A stretch of 64,000 nucleotides of DNA from Sulfitobacter geojensis. GTDB lineage: Bacteria; Pseudomonadota; Alphaproteobacteria; Rhodobacterales; Rhodobacteraceae. A program made the position numbers and the translations under genes. This document shows, one piece after another, positions 55,446 to 64,000 of the stretch. The notes beneath the pieces were generated by a model. The model worked only from the letters and a program-made list of their open reading frames with translations, made no database searches and was not told the DNA's origin. The stretch spans positions 1,798,001 through 1,862,000 of the forward strand of contig NZ_JASE01000005.1 of assembly GCF_000622325.1 (NCBI RefSeq), written 5' to 3'. Every line of letters starts with the position of its first letter. Position 1 is the stretch's first letter.

Positions 55446-55748
55446 TCAACGAATGGGGTTGTGGACGGTGACCAGTTTGGTGCCGTCGGGAAACGTGGCT
55501 TCGACCTGCACTTCGGGGATCATTTCGGCGATGCCCTGCATGCATTGATCGCGGGTGACGACATGGCCGCCGGCTTCCATCATATCGGCGACGGACCGGC
55601 CATCACGCGCGCCTTCGACGACCGTATCGGTGATCAGCGCGATGGCCTCGGGGTGGTTCAGTTTCACGCCACGCGCCAGACGCTTGCGCGCGACTTCGGC
55701 GGCCATGGCAATCAACAGTTTGTCTTTTTCGCGGGGGGTCAGTTGCAT
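55446..55748 (-). CDS. ureA: Urease gamma subunit
   Basis: 100 residues, the standard UreA length. [20 protein letters not shown] and the C-terminal [20 protein letters not shown] are diagnostic. Structural subunit; three bases separate it from ureD. Confidence 0.97.
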   Translation of the reverse strand: MQLTPREKDKLLIAMAAEVARKRLARGVKLNHPEAIALITDTVVEGARDGRSVADMMEAGGHVVTRDQCMQGIAEMIPEVQVEATFPDGTKLVTVHNPIR

Positions 55749-55751
55749 GGG

Positions 55752-56570
55752 TTACAGCCTCCAGGCGGTGGGTAAAGTGTTCTGTGTCAGGTGGTTAAGA
55801 ACCGGGATCAAGCTGCGGCGCAGTTCGAAACTGTCGCGGGCAAGCTGGCGGATCACCAAGATATCGTCGCCCATCATACTGGCACCGGCGGTGGGCGGCA
55901 GCAGGGCCCGTATCGCGTTAAGGTGGCGTTGTGCGGCAGGGTCGACCAAGACAACGCTGGCCATGGCCCCCGCACCATTCGCGATCGTCGGGCGGGCCAG
56001 ATGCGCGGTGGCATCGCCGCACAGGTCCATCCCGTCGATGTAAAGCGGGCGGTCGTCGCGGGTGATGCTGATGCGGTCCTGAAAGGTCACATTGCTTAGA
56101 ACCTCGGGCATGGCAGCGCGGCCAAAAACGACGGGTTCGACCATCAAAAATCGCGCACGGGCAGCAAGCCGGATGTCAAGGCGGCGCTTCAACGCGCAGT
56201 GATCAAACAGGATCAACTCCTGTGGCAGCCAGTGCAGGGTGGCGTCGTTCTGCACGGTCAGTCGCGTCGTCACCTTCCCGATCTCACCGGTTTGCGCACG
56301 ATACGCGCGTTCCGCGGCTTGGGTGGTCATCGCAAGCGCTGCGCCGGTCTGCACGTCGACATCAAGCGCAAAGCGATCCCCGCCCGTGATGCCACCGGCC
56401 GTGTTCACAAAAACCGCTTCGGCTTGTTTCCTGTGGGTCTGCGGGAACACCAGCTTAAGCGATCCCGACTGGCGTAGATCGCGCAGGCGCGTGACACCCG
56501 TAGTATCGCCATAAACCGACAGGACCGCCGCCCCCTTGGCGCGCGGTTGAGCAGCGGTTTCGCCGCGCAA
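55752..56570 (-). CDS. ureD: Urease accessory protein UreD
   Basis: 272 residues. Beta-rich protein with family segments FVNTAGGITGGDRF and TTQAAERAYR. UreD scaffolds UreF and UreG on apo-urease for nickel delivery. First gene of the leftward urease operon, divergent from urtA. Confidence 0.95.
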   Translation of the reverse strand: MRGETAAQPRAKGAAVLSVYGDTTGVTRLRDLRQSGSLKLVFPQTHRKQAEAVFVNTAGGITGGDRFALDVDVQTGAALAMTTQAAERAYRAQTGEIGKVTTRLTVQNDATLHWLPQELILFDHCALKRRLDIRLAARARFLMVEPVVFGRAAMPEVLSNVTFQDRISITRDDRPLYIDGMDLCGDATAHLARPTIANGAGAMASVVLVDPAAQRHLNAIRALLPPTAGASMMGDDILVIRQLARDSFELRRSLIPVLNHLTQNTLPTAWRL

Positions 56571-56978
56571 ATTTATGGGGGCAGGGTGGTTGATCGGCTT
56601 TCTCCAAATGCGTCAGTGCTTTATTTGAAGATCATATTCAGGGCGCTTATGGCAGATGTTGGCCACAAATTGCATCACACCGTGGTTCGATTGGCTAAAA
56701 ATTGTGCGCAGCTGTGCTGATTTGCCTGAATTTTAAACAAATCAAATGTTTTGTCTGAAATGCGGCCGCAGGGAATTGCCCTGCCGATGCGGTGCGGCAA
56801 CGATCCCTCATCCCGATTGTCTTGCCTAGACGATTTAAGATCGGGTGTGTGACGACCGGATGAATTGGACCTCAGACCAGCCGCCACACGGATTGCAACA
56901 ATTAAGTTGCAGGGGGTAGCTAATGCGCATGTCTTGTAAGAACAAGATGCCGCTGGCCTCCCTGCAGGGAGATATCAC
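56571..56978. promoter_or_regulatory. Divergent control region between ureD and urtA
   Basis: About 410 bases without genes. AT-rich centre (near 56690-56750) and a near palindrome containing CAGCTG near 56703-56715. Nitrogen control is expected for urea genes, but no convincing sigma-54 or NtrC site could be read. GGGAG precedes the GTG start of urtA. Confidence 0.45.
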
Positions 56979-58253
56979 GTGAAAACGACAACTGCTCTTG
57001 CCACCGCCCTTGCGGCCTTCACCGCCTTGCCTGCTTTTGCTGCCGATTGCCCGATCAAGGTGGGTGTGCTGCATTCGCTTTCCGGTACGATGGCGATTTC
57101 CGAAACCACATTGAAAGACACGATGCTGACGCTGATCGACCAGCAAAACGCCAAAGGCGGCGTCCTGGGCTGTGAGTTGGAAGCCGTGGTGGTTGATCCG
57201 GCCTCTGACTGGCCGCTGTTTGCTGAAAAAGCGCGCGAATTGCTGACTGTGCAAGAGGTCGATGTGATCTTTGGCAACTGGACGTCTGTATCGCGCAAAT
57301 CCGTATTGCCTGTGATCGAAGAGTTGAACGGTTTGTTGTTCTACCCAGTGCAATACGAGGGCGAAGAAAGCTCTAAAAACGTGTTCTACACCGGTGCCGC
57401 CCCCAACCAGCAGGCGATCCCTGCGACGGATTACTTCCTTGACGAGCTGGGCATCGAAAAATTTGCGCTGCTGGGCACGGATTATGTCTATCCGCGTACC
57501 ACAAACAACATTCTCGAAGCCTATCTGAAATCCAAAGACATCGCCGACGATGATATCTTTGTGAACTACACGCCGTTCGGCCATTCCGACTGGTCCAAGA
57601 TTGTCGCCGATGTGGTGGCATTGGGTGCAGACGGCAAAAAGGTCGGCGTGATCTCGACCATCAACGGCGATGCGAACATCGGGTTCTACAAAGAACTGTC
57701 CGCGGCAGGTATTTCGGCGGATGATATCCCGGTTGTGGCGTTTTCTGTCGGTGAGGAAGAACTGTCCGGTCTGGATACAAGCAACCTTGTCGGGCACCTT
57801 GCCGCGTGGAACTATTTCCAGTCAGCCGATACGCCAGCCAACACCGAATGGATCGCCGCGTGGAAAGAGCGCATGGGTGAAGAACGCGTAACGAACGACC
57901 CGATGGAAGCGCATTACATCGGCTTTAACATGTGGGTGAACGCAGTCGAAGCGGCGGGCAGCGCCGAAGTCGACGCGGTACGTACGGCGATGTACGGGCA
58001 GGAATTCCCGAACCTGACCGGCGGTACAGCCGTCATGTTGCCCAACCACCACCTGTCCAAGCCTGTGCTGATCGGTGAAATCACCGAAGACGGCCAGTTC
58101 GACATCATCAGCCAGACCGCCGAGGTGCCTGGTGACGCATGGACCGATTTCCTGCCGGAATCCGCCAAGCTGACGTCGGATTGGAAGGATCTCGATTGCG
58201 GCATGTACAACACAGAAACCAAAACCTGTGTTCAGACCTTGTCCAACTACTAA
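56979..58253 (+). CDS. urtA: Urea ABC transporter substrate-binding protein
   Basis: 424 residues from GTG 56979. Signal peptide (KTTTALATALAAFTALPAFA) and a Leu/Ile/Val-type periplasmic fold. PVQYEGEESSKNVFYTGAAP and GTDYVYPRTTN are characteristic of UrtA. It binds urea (and short amides) and passes it to UrtBC. A UUCG-capped hairpin follows it. First gene of urtABCDE, divergent from urease. Confidence 0.95.
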   Translation: MKTTTALATALAAFTALPAFAADCPIKVGVLHSLSGTMAISETTLKDTMLTLIDQQNAKGGVLGCELEAVVVDPASDWPLFAEKARELLTVQEVDVIFGNWTSVSRKSVLPVIEELNGLLFYPVQYEGEESSKNVFYTGAAPNQQAIPATDYFLDELGIEKFALLGTDYVYPRTTNNILEAYLKSKDIADDDIFVNYTPFGHSDWSKIVADVVALGADGKKVGVISTINGDANIGFYKELSAAGISADDIPVVAFSVGEEELSGLDTSNLVGHLAAWNYFQSADTPANTEWIAAWKERMGEERVTNDPMEAHYIGFNMWVNAVEAAGSAEVDAVRTAMYGQEFPNLTGGTAVMLPNHHLSKPVLIGEITEDGQFDIISQTAEVPGDAWTDFLPESAKLTSDWKDLDCGMYNTETKTCVQTLSNY

Positions 58254-58262
58254 CCCATCCGC

Positions 58263-58286
58263 GAGGGCAGGTTTCGACCTGCCCTC
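58263..58286 (+). terminator. UUCG hairpin between urtA and urtB
   Basis: Perfect ten-base stem GAGGGCAGGT/ACCTGCCCTC closed by a TTCG loop, nine bases after the urtA stop, without a T run. Probably an RNA-stabilising or partial termination element that raises UrtA relative to the permeases, like the one after choX. Confidence 0.65.
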
Positions 58287-58313
58287 CACCCCTGATTTCC
58301 CGGAATTTTTGAC

Positions 58314-60269
58314 ATGAAAACCTTGCTGCTGGCGGTGTGCTTTGCCTTGTCGCTTTCCCATTGGGTTGTTGCACAGACCCCAAGCGTTCAGGATGTCCTG
58401 CAAAGCCAGCGGGCGCTTATTGAAAAAAGTTCCCGTCGCACCATCGGCCCCGCGATTGACGTGCTGGTGGCCAGCGGTTTACCGCAGATGCAGAACGTGC
58501 TTGAGGTTTGGCAAGCCAAAGAGATGTGGCAGCGCCGCGCGGATGGCTTGTTTTTCGCTGCGACCAAAAATGCCGACGGCAGCTATACGTTGCTCGATTT
58601 CCAAGAGGGCGCAGAGGTAGGCACCGCTGCTTCTAGCGATCTTAAACAGCTCAAACCCAACAGCGGTGTGCGCGCGATGATTGCGACCGCACTGGTGCAA
58701 TTCCAGCTTTCCGATCCCGACAAGACCAAGCGCGCAGGGGCGCTGGATTCGATTGCGAGGGATCCCGAGGCATCTTTGCTTGCGCCGCTGCGCGCATCGA
58801 TCGACGGGGAGACGGATGCAGATATCCTAGCCCGTAAGATCCGGCTCGAACGGTTGATGAGCATGGCCTATGACAGCGATGTGCCGACACGTGTTGGCGC
58901 GATTAATGATATGTCGGGTGATTTAAGCGTCGATTTCCGTGCAACACTGAACCCCATCCTCAGCACCGAGCGGGTGGTGATGCCAGCGGGCGAAATGCCG
59001 GATGGAAATGTTGCGCAAGAGCTGACCCCCGGCAGCGCGAAATTGACCCGCGCGGCGGCCTATGAGTTGTTGGTCGCAGCAGGGGACGCACCTGCGAAAG
59101 TTTCCCAAGACGCTCGTGATGCCGCACTGGAAGCCAATGTGGAAGGGGGCCGCGTGGCGGGCGTGCCGGTGGCACAATTGTCGAGTGAAACAGCGCGGGA
59201 TGAAACCTATGACCGGCTGGTGACGCAAGGCTTGGCAACGCCGCGGGTGAGCGTCGATGATGTGGATGCGCGCCTTGAAGCCTACCGTTTCTACGATGTC
59301 TATGCGGAGCCTTCTGCCGATGTCACGCAGGCGGCGGAGGCCGCATTGGCCGCGTCACAAACCCGTGTTGCGGTCAGTCAGGCGGCGGATCTTGGGCTCG
59401 ACGCCTTGTCGCTTGCGTCGATCTATTTCCTTGCGGCAATTGGCCTTGCCATCACTTTTGGCGTAATGGGCGTGATCAACATGGCGCATGGCGAATTTAT
59501 CATGATGGGTGCCTATACGGGCTATGTCGTGCAGCAGTTTGTCCCCAATCACACCGCGTCGATCCTGATCGCGGTGCCGCTGGCCTTTGCCGTGACCTTT
59601 GCCGCCGGCGTTGCGTTGGAACGGCTTGTCGTGCGCTGGCTTTATCACCGCCCGCTTGAAACACTGCTGGCAACCTTCGGTGTGTCGATTGCCCTGCAAC
59701 AACTGGCCAAGAACATTTTTGGCACGCAGGCGCGCCCGTTGACTGCGCCGGCATGGCTGGACGGGGCGTGGGTCATCAATGATGTGGTTTCGATCAGCTT
59801 TATTCGCATTGCCATCTTTATCCTTGCCTTGCTGTTTCTGGGCCTGTTCCTGTTCATCATGAAACGTACGCGGTTGGGTCTGGAGACCCGCGCGGTCACG
59901 CAGAACCCTGCGATGGCGGCCAGTATGGGCATCAACCCCGATCGTGTGAACATGCTGACCTTCGGGCTTGGCTCAGGCATCGCGGGCATCGCAGGTGTCG
60001 CCATCGGGCTGTTCGCCAAGGTGACGTCCGAAATGGGCAGCGATTACATCGTGCAAAGCTTTATGACCGTGGTTGTCGGTGGCGTTGGCAACATCTGGGG
60101 CACGCTGGCAGGGGCGGCGATGATCGGCGGTTTCCAGAAAGGTGTCGAATTCCTGAACCCGTCCAACACTTTGGCGGCGCAGACCTATATGATCATCTTT
60201 ATCATCATCTTTATTCAATTCCGGCCAAGGGGCATCATCGCCCTCAAAGGCCGCGCGGCGGGGGATTGA
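58314..60269 (+). CDS. urtB: Urea ABC transporter permease with long N-terminal extension
   Basis: 651 residues, longer than most UrtB proteins. A signal peptide (KTLLLAVCFALSLSHWVVA) and about 340 residues of helical, probably periplasmic chain precede the LivH-like permease core starting near residue 360 (FLAAIGLAITFGVMGVINMAHGE) with eight or so membrane helices. Proteobacterial UrtB normally has such an extension of uncertain role. It forms the channel with UrtC. Confidence 0.93.
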   Translation: MKTLLLAVCFALSLSHWVVAQTPSVQDVLQSQRALIEKSSRRTIGPAIDVLVASGLPQMQNVLEVWQAKEMWQRRADGLFFAATKNADGSYTLLDFQEGAEVGTAASSDLKQLKPNSGVRAMIATALVQFQLSDPDKTKRAGALDSIARDPEASLLAPLRASIDGETDADILARKIRLERLMSMAYDSDVPTRVGAINDMSGDLSVDFRATLNPILSTERVVMPAGEMPDGNVAQELTPGSAKLTRAAAYELLVAAGDAPAKVSQDARDAALEANVEGGRVAGVPVAQLSSETARDETYDRLVTQGLATPRVSVDDVDARLEAYRFYDVYAEPSADVTQAAEAALAASQTRVAVSQAADLGLDALSLASIYFLAAIGLAITFGVMGVINMAHGEFIMMGAYTGYVVQQFVPNHTASILIAVPLAFAVTFAAGVALERLVVRWLYHRPLETLLATFGVSIALQQLAKNIFGTQARPLTAPAWLDGAWVINDVVSISFIRIAIFILALLFLGLFLFIMKRTRLGLETRAVTQNPAMAASMGINPDRVNMLTFGLGSGIAGIAGVAIGLFAKVTSEMGSDYIVQSFMTVVVGGVGNIWGTLAGAAMIGGFQKGVEFLNPSNTLAAQTYMIIFIIIFIQFRPRGIIALKGRAAGD

Positions 60270-60273
60270 GACC

Positions 60274-61449
60274 ATGAACCGTTCATTTATTGCACGCAAT
60301 CCATCGGTCCTGATCTTCCTGTCGATCCTCGCCCTGTTTACGCTGGTGGTCACGGTCTTGTCGGAAGGTTTTGGCGTCGGCCTGATTTCAACCAGCTTTG
60401 TCAAAGTTTTGGGCAAGACGCTGTGCCTGTGCCTGATCGCCATCGCGATGGATCTGATCTGGGGGTACACGGGAATCCTGTCGCTGGGCCACTTCGCATT
60501 TTTCGGGCTGGGGGGATATATGATCGGCATGTGGCTGATGTATGAACGCACCCGCCAGATTGTCGTCAACTCCCTGTCCGAAGGGGTGCTGCCGCCAACC
60601 CCCGAAGAAATTAGCGCCGGTATCGGCAACCAGATTTTCGGCGTTGTGGGCAGCAGTGATTTTCCGCTGATCTGGGCCTTTGCGGACAGTCTGGTTCTGC
60701 AACTGGCCTTTGTGGTCCTGATCCCCGGCATCCTTGCGCTGGTCTTTGGCTGGCTGGCCTTTCGCAGCCGCGTGACCGGTGTTTACCTGTCGATCCTGAC
60801 CCAGGCCATGACGCTGGGCCTGTCGCTGTACCTGTTCCAGAATGCCAGCGGGTTGCGTGGCAATAACGGGCTGTCAGGGTTGCAGAACCTGCCGGGCGTC
60901 ACGGCCCCGCAATCGGTTGTGTCGCTGTGGTTCTTTTGGGCCTCGGCATTGGCGCTGGCGCTTGGGTATCTGCTGGTTGCTTGGGTCGTTTCCGGCAAAT
61001 TCGGTTCGGTCATTCGCGGCATCCGTGACAACGAAGCGCGGGTGCGGTTTCTGGGCTATTCTGTAGAAACCTACAAACTGGCGGTTTTTACGCTGACGGC
61101 CTGCATTTCCGGCATCGCGGGCGCGCTGTATTACCCGCAGGCCGGCATCATCAACCCTGCCGAAGTGGCACCGATTGCGTCGATCTATCTGGCGGTCTGG
61201 GTGGCGATTGGCGGGCGCGGCAGACTATACGGCGCGGTGATCGGCACGGCCTTTGTCAGCCTTGTGTCCAGCTGGTTCACCGGTGGTCAGGCCCCCGATG
61301 TGCCGGTTGGGTTTTACACCGTGAAATGGGTCGATTGGTGGCTGGTTTTGCTGGGGCTCAGCTTTGTGATGGTCACGCTTTATGCGCCAAACGGCATCGG
61401 CGGTCTGGTTGATTTGTTGAAACGCAAGCGCATGGAGGCAGATCAATGA
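60274..61449 (+). CDS. urtC: Urea ABC transporter permease UrtC
   Basis: 391 residues, LivM-like, with about ten membrane helices. DLIWGYTGILSLGHFAFFGLGG near residue 65 and the cytoplasmic SVIRGIRDNEARVRFLGY loop that docks the ATPases are typical. Four bases after urtB and overlapping urtD by four. Confidence 0.95.
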   Translation: MNRSFIARNPSVLIFLSILALFTLVVTVLSEGFGVGLISTSFVKVLGKTLCLCLIAIAMDLIWGYTGILSLGHFAFFGLGGYMIGMWLMYERTRQIVVNSLSEGVLPPTPEEISAGIGNQIFGVVGSSDFPLIWAFADSLVLQLAFVVLIPGILALVFGWLAFRSRVTGVYLSILTQAMTLGLSLYLFQNASGLRGNNGLSGLQNLPGVTAPQSVVSLWFFWASALALALGYLLVAWVVSGKFGSVIRGIRDNEARVRFLGYSVETYKLAVFTLTACISGIAGALYYPQAGIINPAEVAPIASIYLAVWVAIGGRGRLYGAVIGTAFVSLVSSWFTGGQAPDVPVGFYTVKWVDWWLVLLGLSFVMVTLYAPNGIGGLVDLLKRKRMEADQ

Positions 61450-62186
61450 ACACGCTACTCGAGGTTTCGGGCGTCACGGTCAGCTTTGACGGGTTTCGCG
61501 CCATCAACAATCTGTCGTTCCAGATCGCGCAGGCGGAATTGCGGGCGGTGATCGGGCCGAATGGCGCCGGCAAGACGACGTTTATGGACATCGTGACGGG
61601 CAAGACACGGCCGGATACGGGCCACATTCTGTGGGGGGACAAAAGCCTGTCGTTGATCGGCATGTCAGAGGCTAAGATTGCCCAGGCCGGCATCGGGCGT
61701 AAATTCCAGAAACCGACGGTTTTCGAGGAACAAACCGTGCAGGAGAACCTGATGATGGCCCTGCGCAAGGACCGCGCGCCGCTTGCGGTGCTGTTCTTTA
61801 ACCCGTCAAAATCCGATTTCGCCCGTGTCGAAGAACTGGCTGAACAGATTAGCCTTAGTGATGCGCTGTTGCGGGTGTCCGGCGAGTTAAGCCACGGCCA
61901 AAAGCAATGGCTGGAGATCGGCATGTTGCTGGCGCAAGAACCGCAATTGCTGCTGGTTGACGAACCTGCGGCGGGCATGACGCCTGCGGAGCGGGAAAAA
62001 ACCACGGCGATCCTTGTCGAAGCGGCCAAGACCCGCGCGGTGGTGGTGGTGGAGCACGATATGGAGTTTGTGCGCCGTCTGAATTGTAAGGTCACGGTGC
62101 TGCACGAGGGGGCAGTTCTGGCCGAAGGCAGTCTGGATCATGTGACCAAAAACCAAGACGTCATCGACGTCTATCTGGGGCGTTAA
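61446..62186 (+). CDS. urtD: Urea ABC transporter ATPase UrtD
   Basis: 246 residues, LivG-like. Walker A GPNGAGKTT, signature LSHGQKQWLEIG, Walker B LLLVDEPAAGMT and VVVEHDMEFVR. Energises urea uptake together with UrtE. Three bases before urtE. Confidence 0.95.
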   Translation: MNTLLEVSGVTVSFDGFRAINNLSFQIAQAELRAVIGPNGAGKTTFMDIVTGKTRPDTGHILWGDKSLSLIGMSEAKIAQAGIGRKFQKPTVFEEQTVQENLMMALRKDRAPLAVLFFNPSKSDFARVEELAEQISLSDALLRVSGELSHGQKQWLEIGMLLAQEPQLLLVDEPAAGMTPAEREKTTAILVEAAKTRAVVVVEHDMEFVRRLNCKVTVLHEGAVLAEGSLDHVTKNQDVIDVYLGR

Positions 62187-62189
62187 GAT

Positions 62190-62885
62190 ATGTTGGATGT
62201 TCAAGACCTGACCCTGCATTACGGCAACTCACAAATCCTTTATGACATCTCGATGCAGGCCAAACTGGGCGAGGTGACATGTGTGATGGGCACCAATGGC
62301 GTTGGCAAAACCAGCCTGCTGCGGGCGATTTCCGGCACCCATGCGCGCTCGGGCGGCGCGATAAAATTTGATGGCAAGGATGTGGAACGTGCGGGCGCGC
62401 ATAAGATGGCGCAGCTTGGCGTGGCCTATGTGCCCCAAGGGCGCGATATCTTCCCGTTGCTTACGGTGCGCGAAAATCTGCAAACCGGTTTTTCCTGTCT
62501 GCCCAAATCCGAGCATTTCATCCCTGACGATATATTCGAACTCTTTCCGGTGCTGCACGAGATGGCCCACCGGCGCGGCGGGGATCTTTCCGGCGGACAA
62601 CAACAACAGCTGGCGATTGCGCGCGCGCTGATCACCAAGCCGAAGCTTCTGTTGTTAGATGAACCGACGGAGGGCATCCAGCCCAATATCATCCAACATA
62701 TCGGCAAGGTCATCAGCCTGCTGCGCGATCGTGGCGATATGGCGATTGTGCTGGTTGAACAGTACTTTGATTTCGCCTTTGAACTGGCGGATCAGATCGT
62801 GGTTTTGCGCCGTGGCAAGGTGATCGAGAATGCGCGCAAGGGCGATGTCACCCGCGAGGGCGTCCTGTCCATCGTGTCGGTCTGA
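62190..62885 (+). CDS. urtE: Urea ABC transporter ATPase UrtE
   Basis: 231 residues, LivF-like. Walker A GTNGVGKTS, signature LSGGQQQQLAIARAL, Walker B LLLLDEPTEGIQ. Final gene of urtABCDE; a strong hairpin lies about 95 bases downstream. Confidence 0.95.
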   Translation: MLDVQDLTLHYGNSQILYDISMQAKLGEVTCVMGTNGVGKTSLLRAISGTHARSGGAIKFDGKDVERAGAHKMAQLGVAYVPQGRDIFPLLTVRENLQTGFSCLPKSEHFIPDDIFELFPVLHEMAHRRGGDLSGGQQQQLAIARALITKPKLLLLDEPTEGIQPNIIQHIGKVISLLRDRGDMAIVLVEQYFDFAFELADQIVVLRRGKVIENARKGDVTREGVLSIVSV

Positions 62886-62978
62886 CGGGGTAGAGAGAGC
62901 AGGGCGCTTTATGCCCTTGCACTACAAATCTGTCTGCATTGTCGATGCAGGCTTGCCACCAATCTCATAGAAACGAGA

Positions 62979-63014
62979 AACCGCGCAGCACCTTTTCACG
63001 GATGCTGCGCGGTT
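62979..63014. terminator. Bidirectional terminator-like hairpin between urtE and TRAP gene
   Basis: Perfect 12-base stem AACCGCGCAGCA/TGCTGCGCGGTT with a 12-base loop, followed by GAGTTT rightward and with TTTC after it on the minus strand. Lies between convergent genes. Confidence 0.65.
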
Positions 63015-63065
63015 GAGTTTGTTCAGGGTCTCACCAAGGCCGTGCGATGGCCCTGCGCTGACCCG

Positions 63066-64000
63066 CTAGCCATAGAAATACTGCGGCAGGAACAAAGCGA
63101 TGGCAGGGAACAGGATGATCAGAATAACACCGATCAACGTCACCACCACATAAGGGAAAACTGACGCATAGATGTCGCCCATGGTGACATCAGGTGGTGC
63201 CACCCCTTTGAGGTAGAACAGGTTGAACCCGAACGGCGGTGTCATATAGCCGACCTCCATCATGATGATGAACAGGATGCCGAACCAGATCGGATCAAAC
63301 CCTGCATCGCGCACCACCGGCAAGAAGACCGGCAAGGTGATCAGCATGATGCCAACCGGATCAAGCACCATCCCCAGAAAGAACAGCACCATCAACATAA
63401 AGAACAGCGCGCCCCAGCGTCCGCCGGGAATGACCGTCATTACGTTGGAGATCAGGCTTTGCGCCCCGAGCGCTGTGTAAGCGGTTGAAAACGCGTGCGC
63501 AGCGAACAGGATCCACATGACAAGCGCCGTCAGTTTCAACGTGTCGATGGCGGCGCTGTGGATGACTGTGCGGCTAAGCTGACCGTTGATACCGGTTGCC
63601 ACCATGGCACCGAACACGCCGATGGCGGCGGCCTCGGTCGGGGTGGCAAAGCCGCCAAAGATCGCGCCCAGCACGATGGTTACGATCATGATCGGCAGGA
63701 TTACTGCCTTGAGCGAGCGAAATTTATCCCCCCAGCTGGCGCGTTCTTCAATTGGCAGGGCAGGGCCCAGTTCGGGTTGCAACCAGCAGCGCCCGCCGAT
63801 GTAGATCGACACCAGCACAAACAGGGTCAGACCCGGACCAACACCCGCCGCAAACAGACGGCCAACGGATACTTCGGTCAGCAGCGCATAAAGCACCATT
63901 AAAATGGACGGCGGGATCAGGATGCCCCAGCCACCACCGGCATTGATCGCGCCAAGCGCCAGCTTTTTGTCATAGCCACGTTCCAGCATCTTTGGCAGGG
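63066..64000 (-). CDS. TRAP transporter large permease (DctM-type), N-terminus beyond window
   Basis: At least 311 codons open through the right edge; ATG 63989 is internal, since the frame continues past 64000. Many hydrophobic segments; AGGGWGILIPPSILMVLYA and GMVLDPVGIMLITLPVFLPV plus the C-terminal PPFGFNLFYLKGVAPP are typical DctM. It forms the sodium-driven channel of a tripartite uptake system for organic acids or similar solutes. The binding protein and small permease would lie to the right, so substrate is unknown. Confidence 0.9.
   Translation of the reverse strand, partial: LPKMLERGYDKKLALGAINAGGGWGILIPPSILMVLYALLTEVSVGRLFAAGVGPGLTLFVLVSIYIGGRCWLQPELGPALPIEERASWGDKFRSLKAVILPIMIVTIVLGAIFGGFATPTEAAAIGVFGAMVATGINGQLSRTVIHSAAIDTLKLTALVMWILFAAHAFSTAYTALGAQSLISNVMTVIPGGRWGALFFMLMVLFFLGMVLDPVGIMLITLPVFLPVVRDAGFDPIWFGILFIIMMEVGYMTPPFGFNLFYLKGVAPPDVTMGDIYASVFPYVVVTLIGVILIILFPAIALFLPQYFYG

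Noticed and set aside
56640-56960. Possible sigma-54 promoter or NtrC site upstream of urtA
   Set aside because: TGGC/TTGC pairs present have the wrong spacing, and no clear TGCACC-N5-GGTGCA palindrome was found.
1-64000. CRISPR arrays, tRNA or rRNA genes
   Set aside because: No regularly spaced direct repeats and no recognisable tRNA or rRNA sequence noticed on reading; a covariance-model scan was not possible.

Overview
The window looks like a Roseobacter-group alphaproteobacterium (Rhodobacteraceae). The grounds are an FnrL-type regulator with a CxxC-x7-CxxC N-terminus beside a ccoNOQP-ccoGHIS-hemN cluster, a choXWV importer, and a divergent ure/urt urea block. All family names come from reading motifs in the translated sequence; no database search was run.

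Layout. (1) 1-28.6 kb is an accessory, mobile-element-like region. The left end is a leftward operon of small membrane proteins and a VirD4/TraG coupling protein that runs off the edge. Next come a HExxH metallopeptidase-like gene and a defence island: an MmeI-like methyltransferase, an SF2 helicase and a GIY-YIG nuclease as a tight three-gene unit, an RloC-like zinc-hook ATPase, and McrBC. After these lie the antirestriction gene ardA, a large AT-rich secreted protein of unknown function, a Fic protein, a relaxase-helicase with a MobC-like partner, and a periplasmic ClpP-fold protein. No integrase, replication gene or type IV secretion channel is visible, so the element is either mobilizable in trans or continues to the left. 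(2) 28.87-33.4 kb holds an aromatic hydroxylase, a short PAS-chemoreceptor protein and a gamma-glutamyltransferase. (3) 33.5-45.2 kb is a microaerobic respiration block: hemN, ccoSIHG, ccoPQON, a Usp gene and fnrL, with three TTGAT-N4-RTCAA FNR boxes. (4) 45.4-48.2 kb is choXWV, a choline/betaine-type ABC importer. (5) 48.3-51.4 kb has tex and a yaeQ-like gene. (6) 51.5-56.6 kb is the leftward urease operon ureDA-(small His-rich protein)-BCEFG. (7) 57.0-62.9 kb is the divergent urea importer urtABCDE. (8) From 63.07 kb to the right edge is the C-terminal part of a TRAP transporter large permease.

How parts work together. Urea taken up by UrtABCDE would be hydrolysed by the neighbouring nickel urease. 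FnrL probably senses low oxygen and drives cbb3 oxidase structural genes, its copper/assembly genes and anaerobic haem synthesis. In the mobile region several restriction-type systems sit beside ardA and relaxase genes, as expected of a mobilizable defence island carrying its own antirestriction function.

The least explained loci are the split methyltransferase/helicase/GIY-YIG unit followed by the RloC-like gene, the secreted 1007-residue protein, the HExxH protein at 4.7-5.9 kb, and the 55-residue histidine-containing membrane peptide inside the urease operon.
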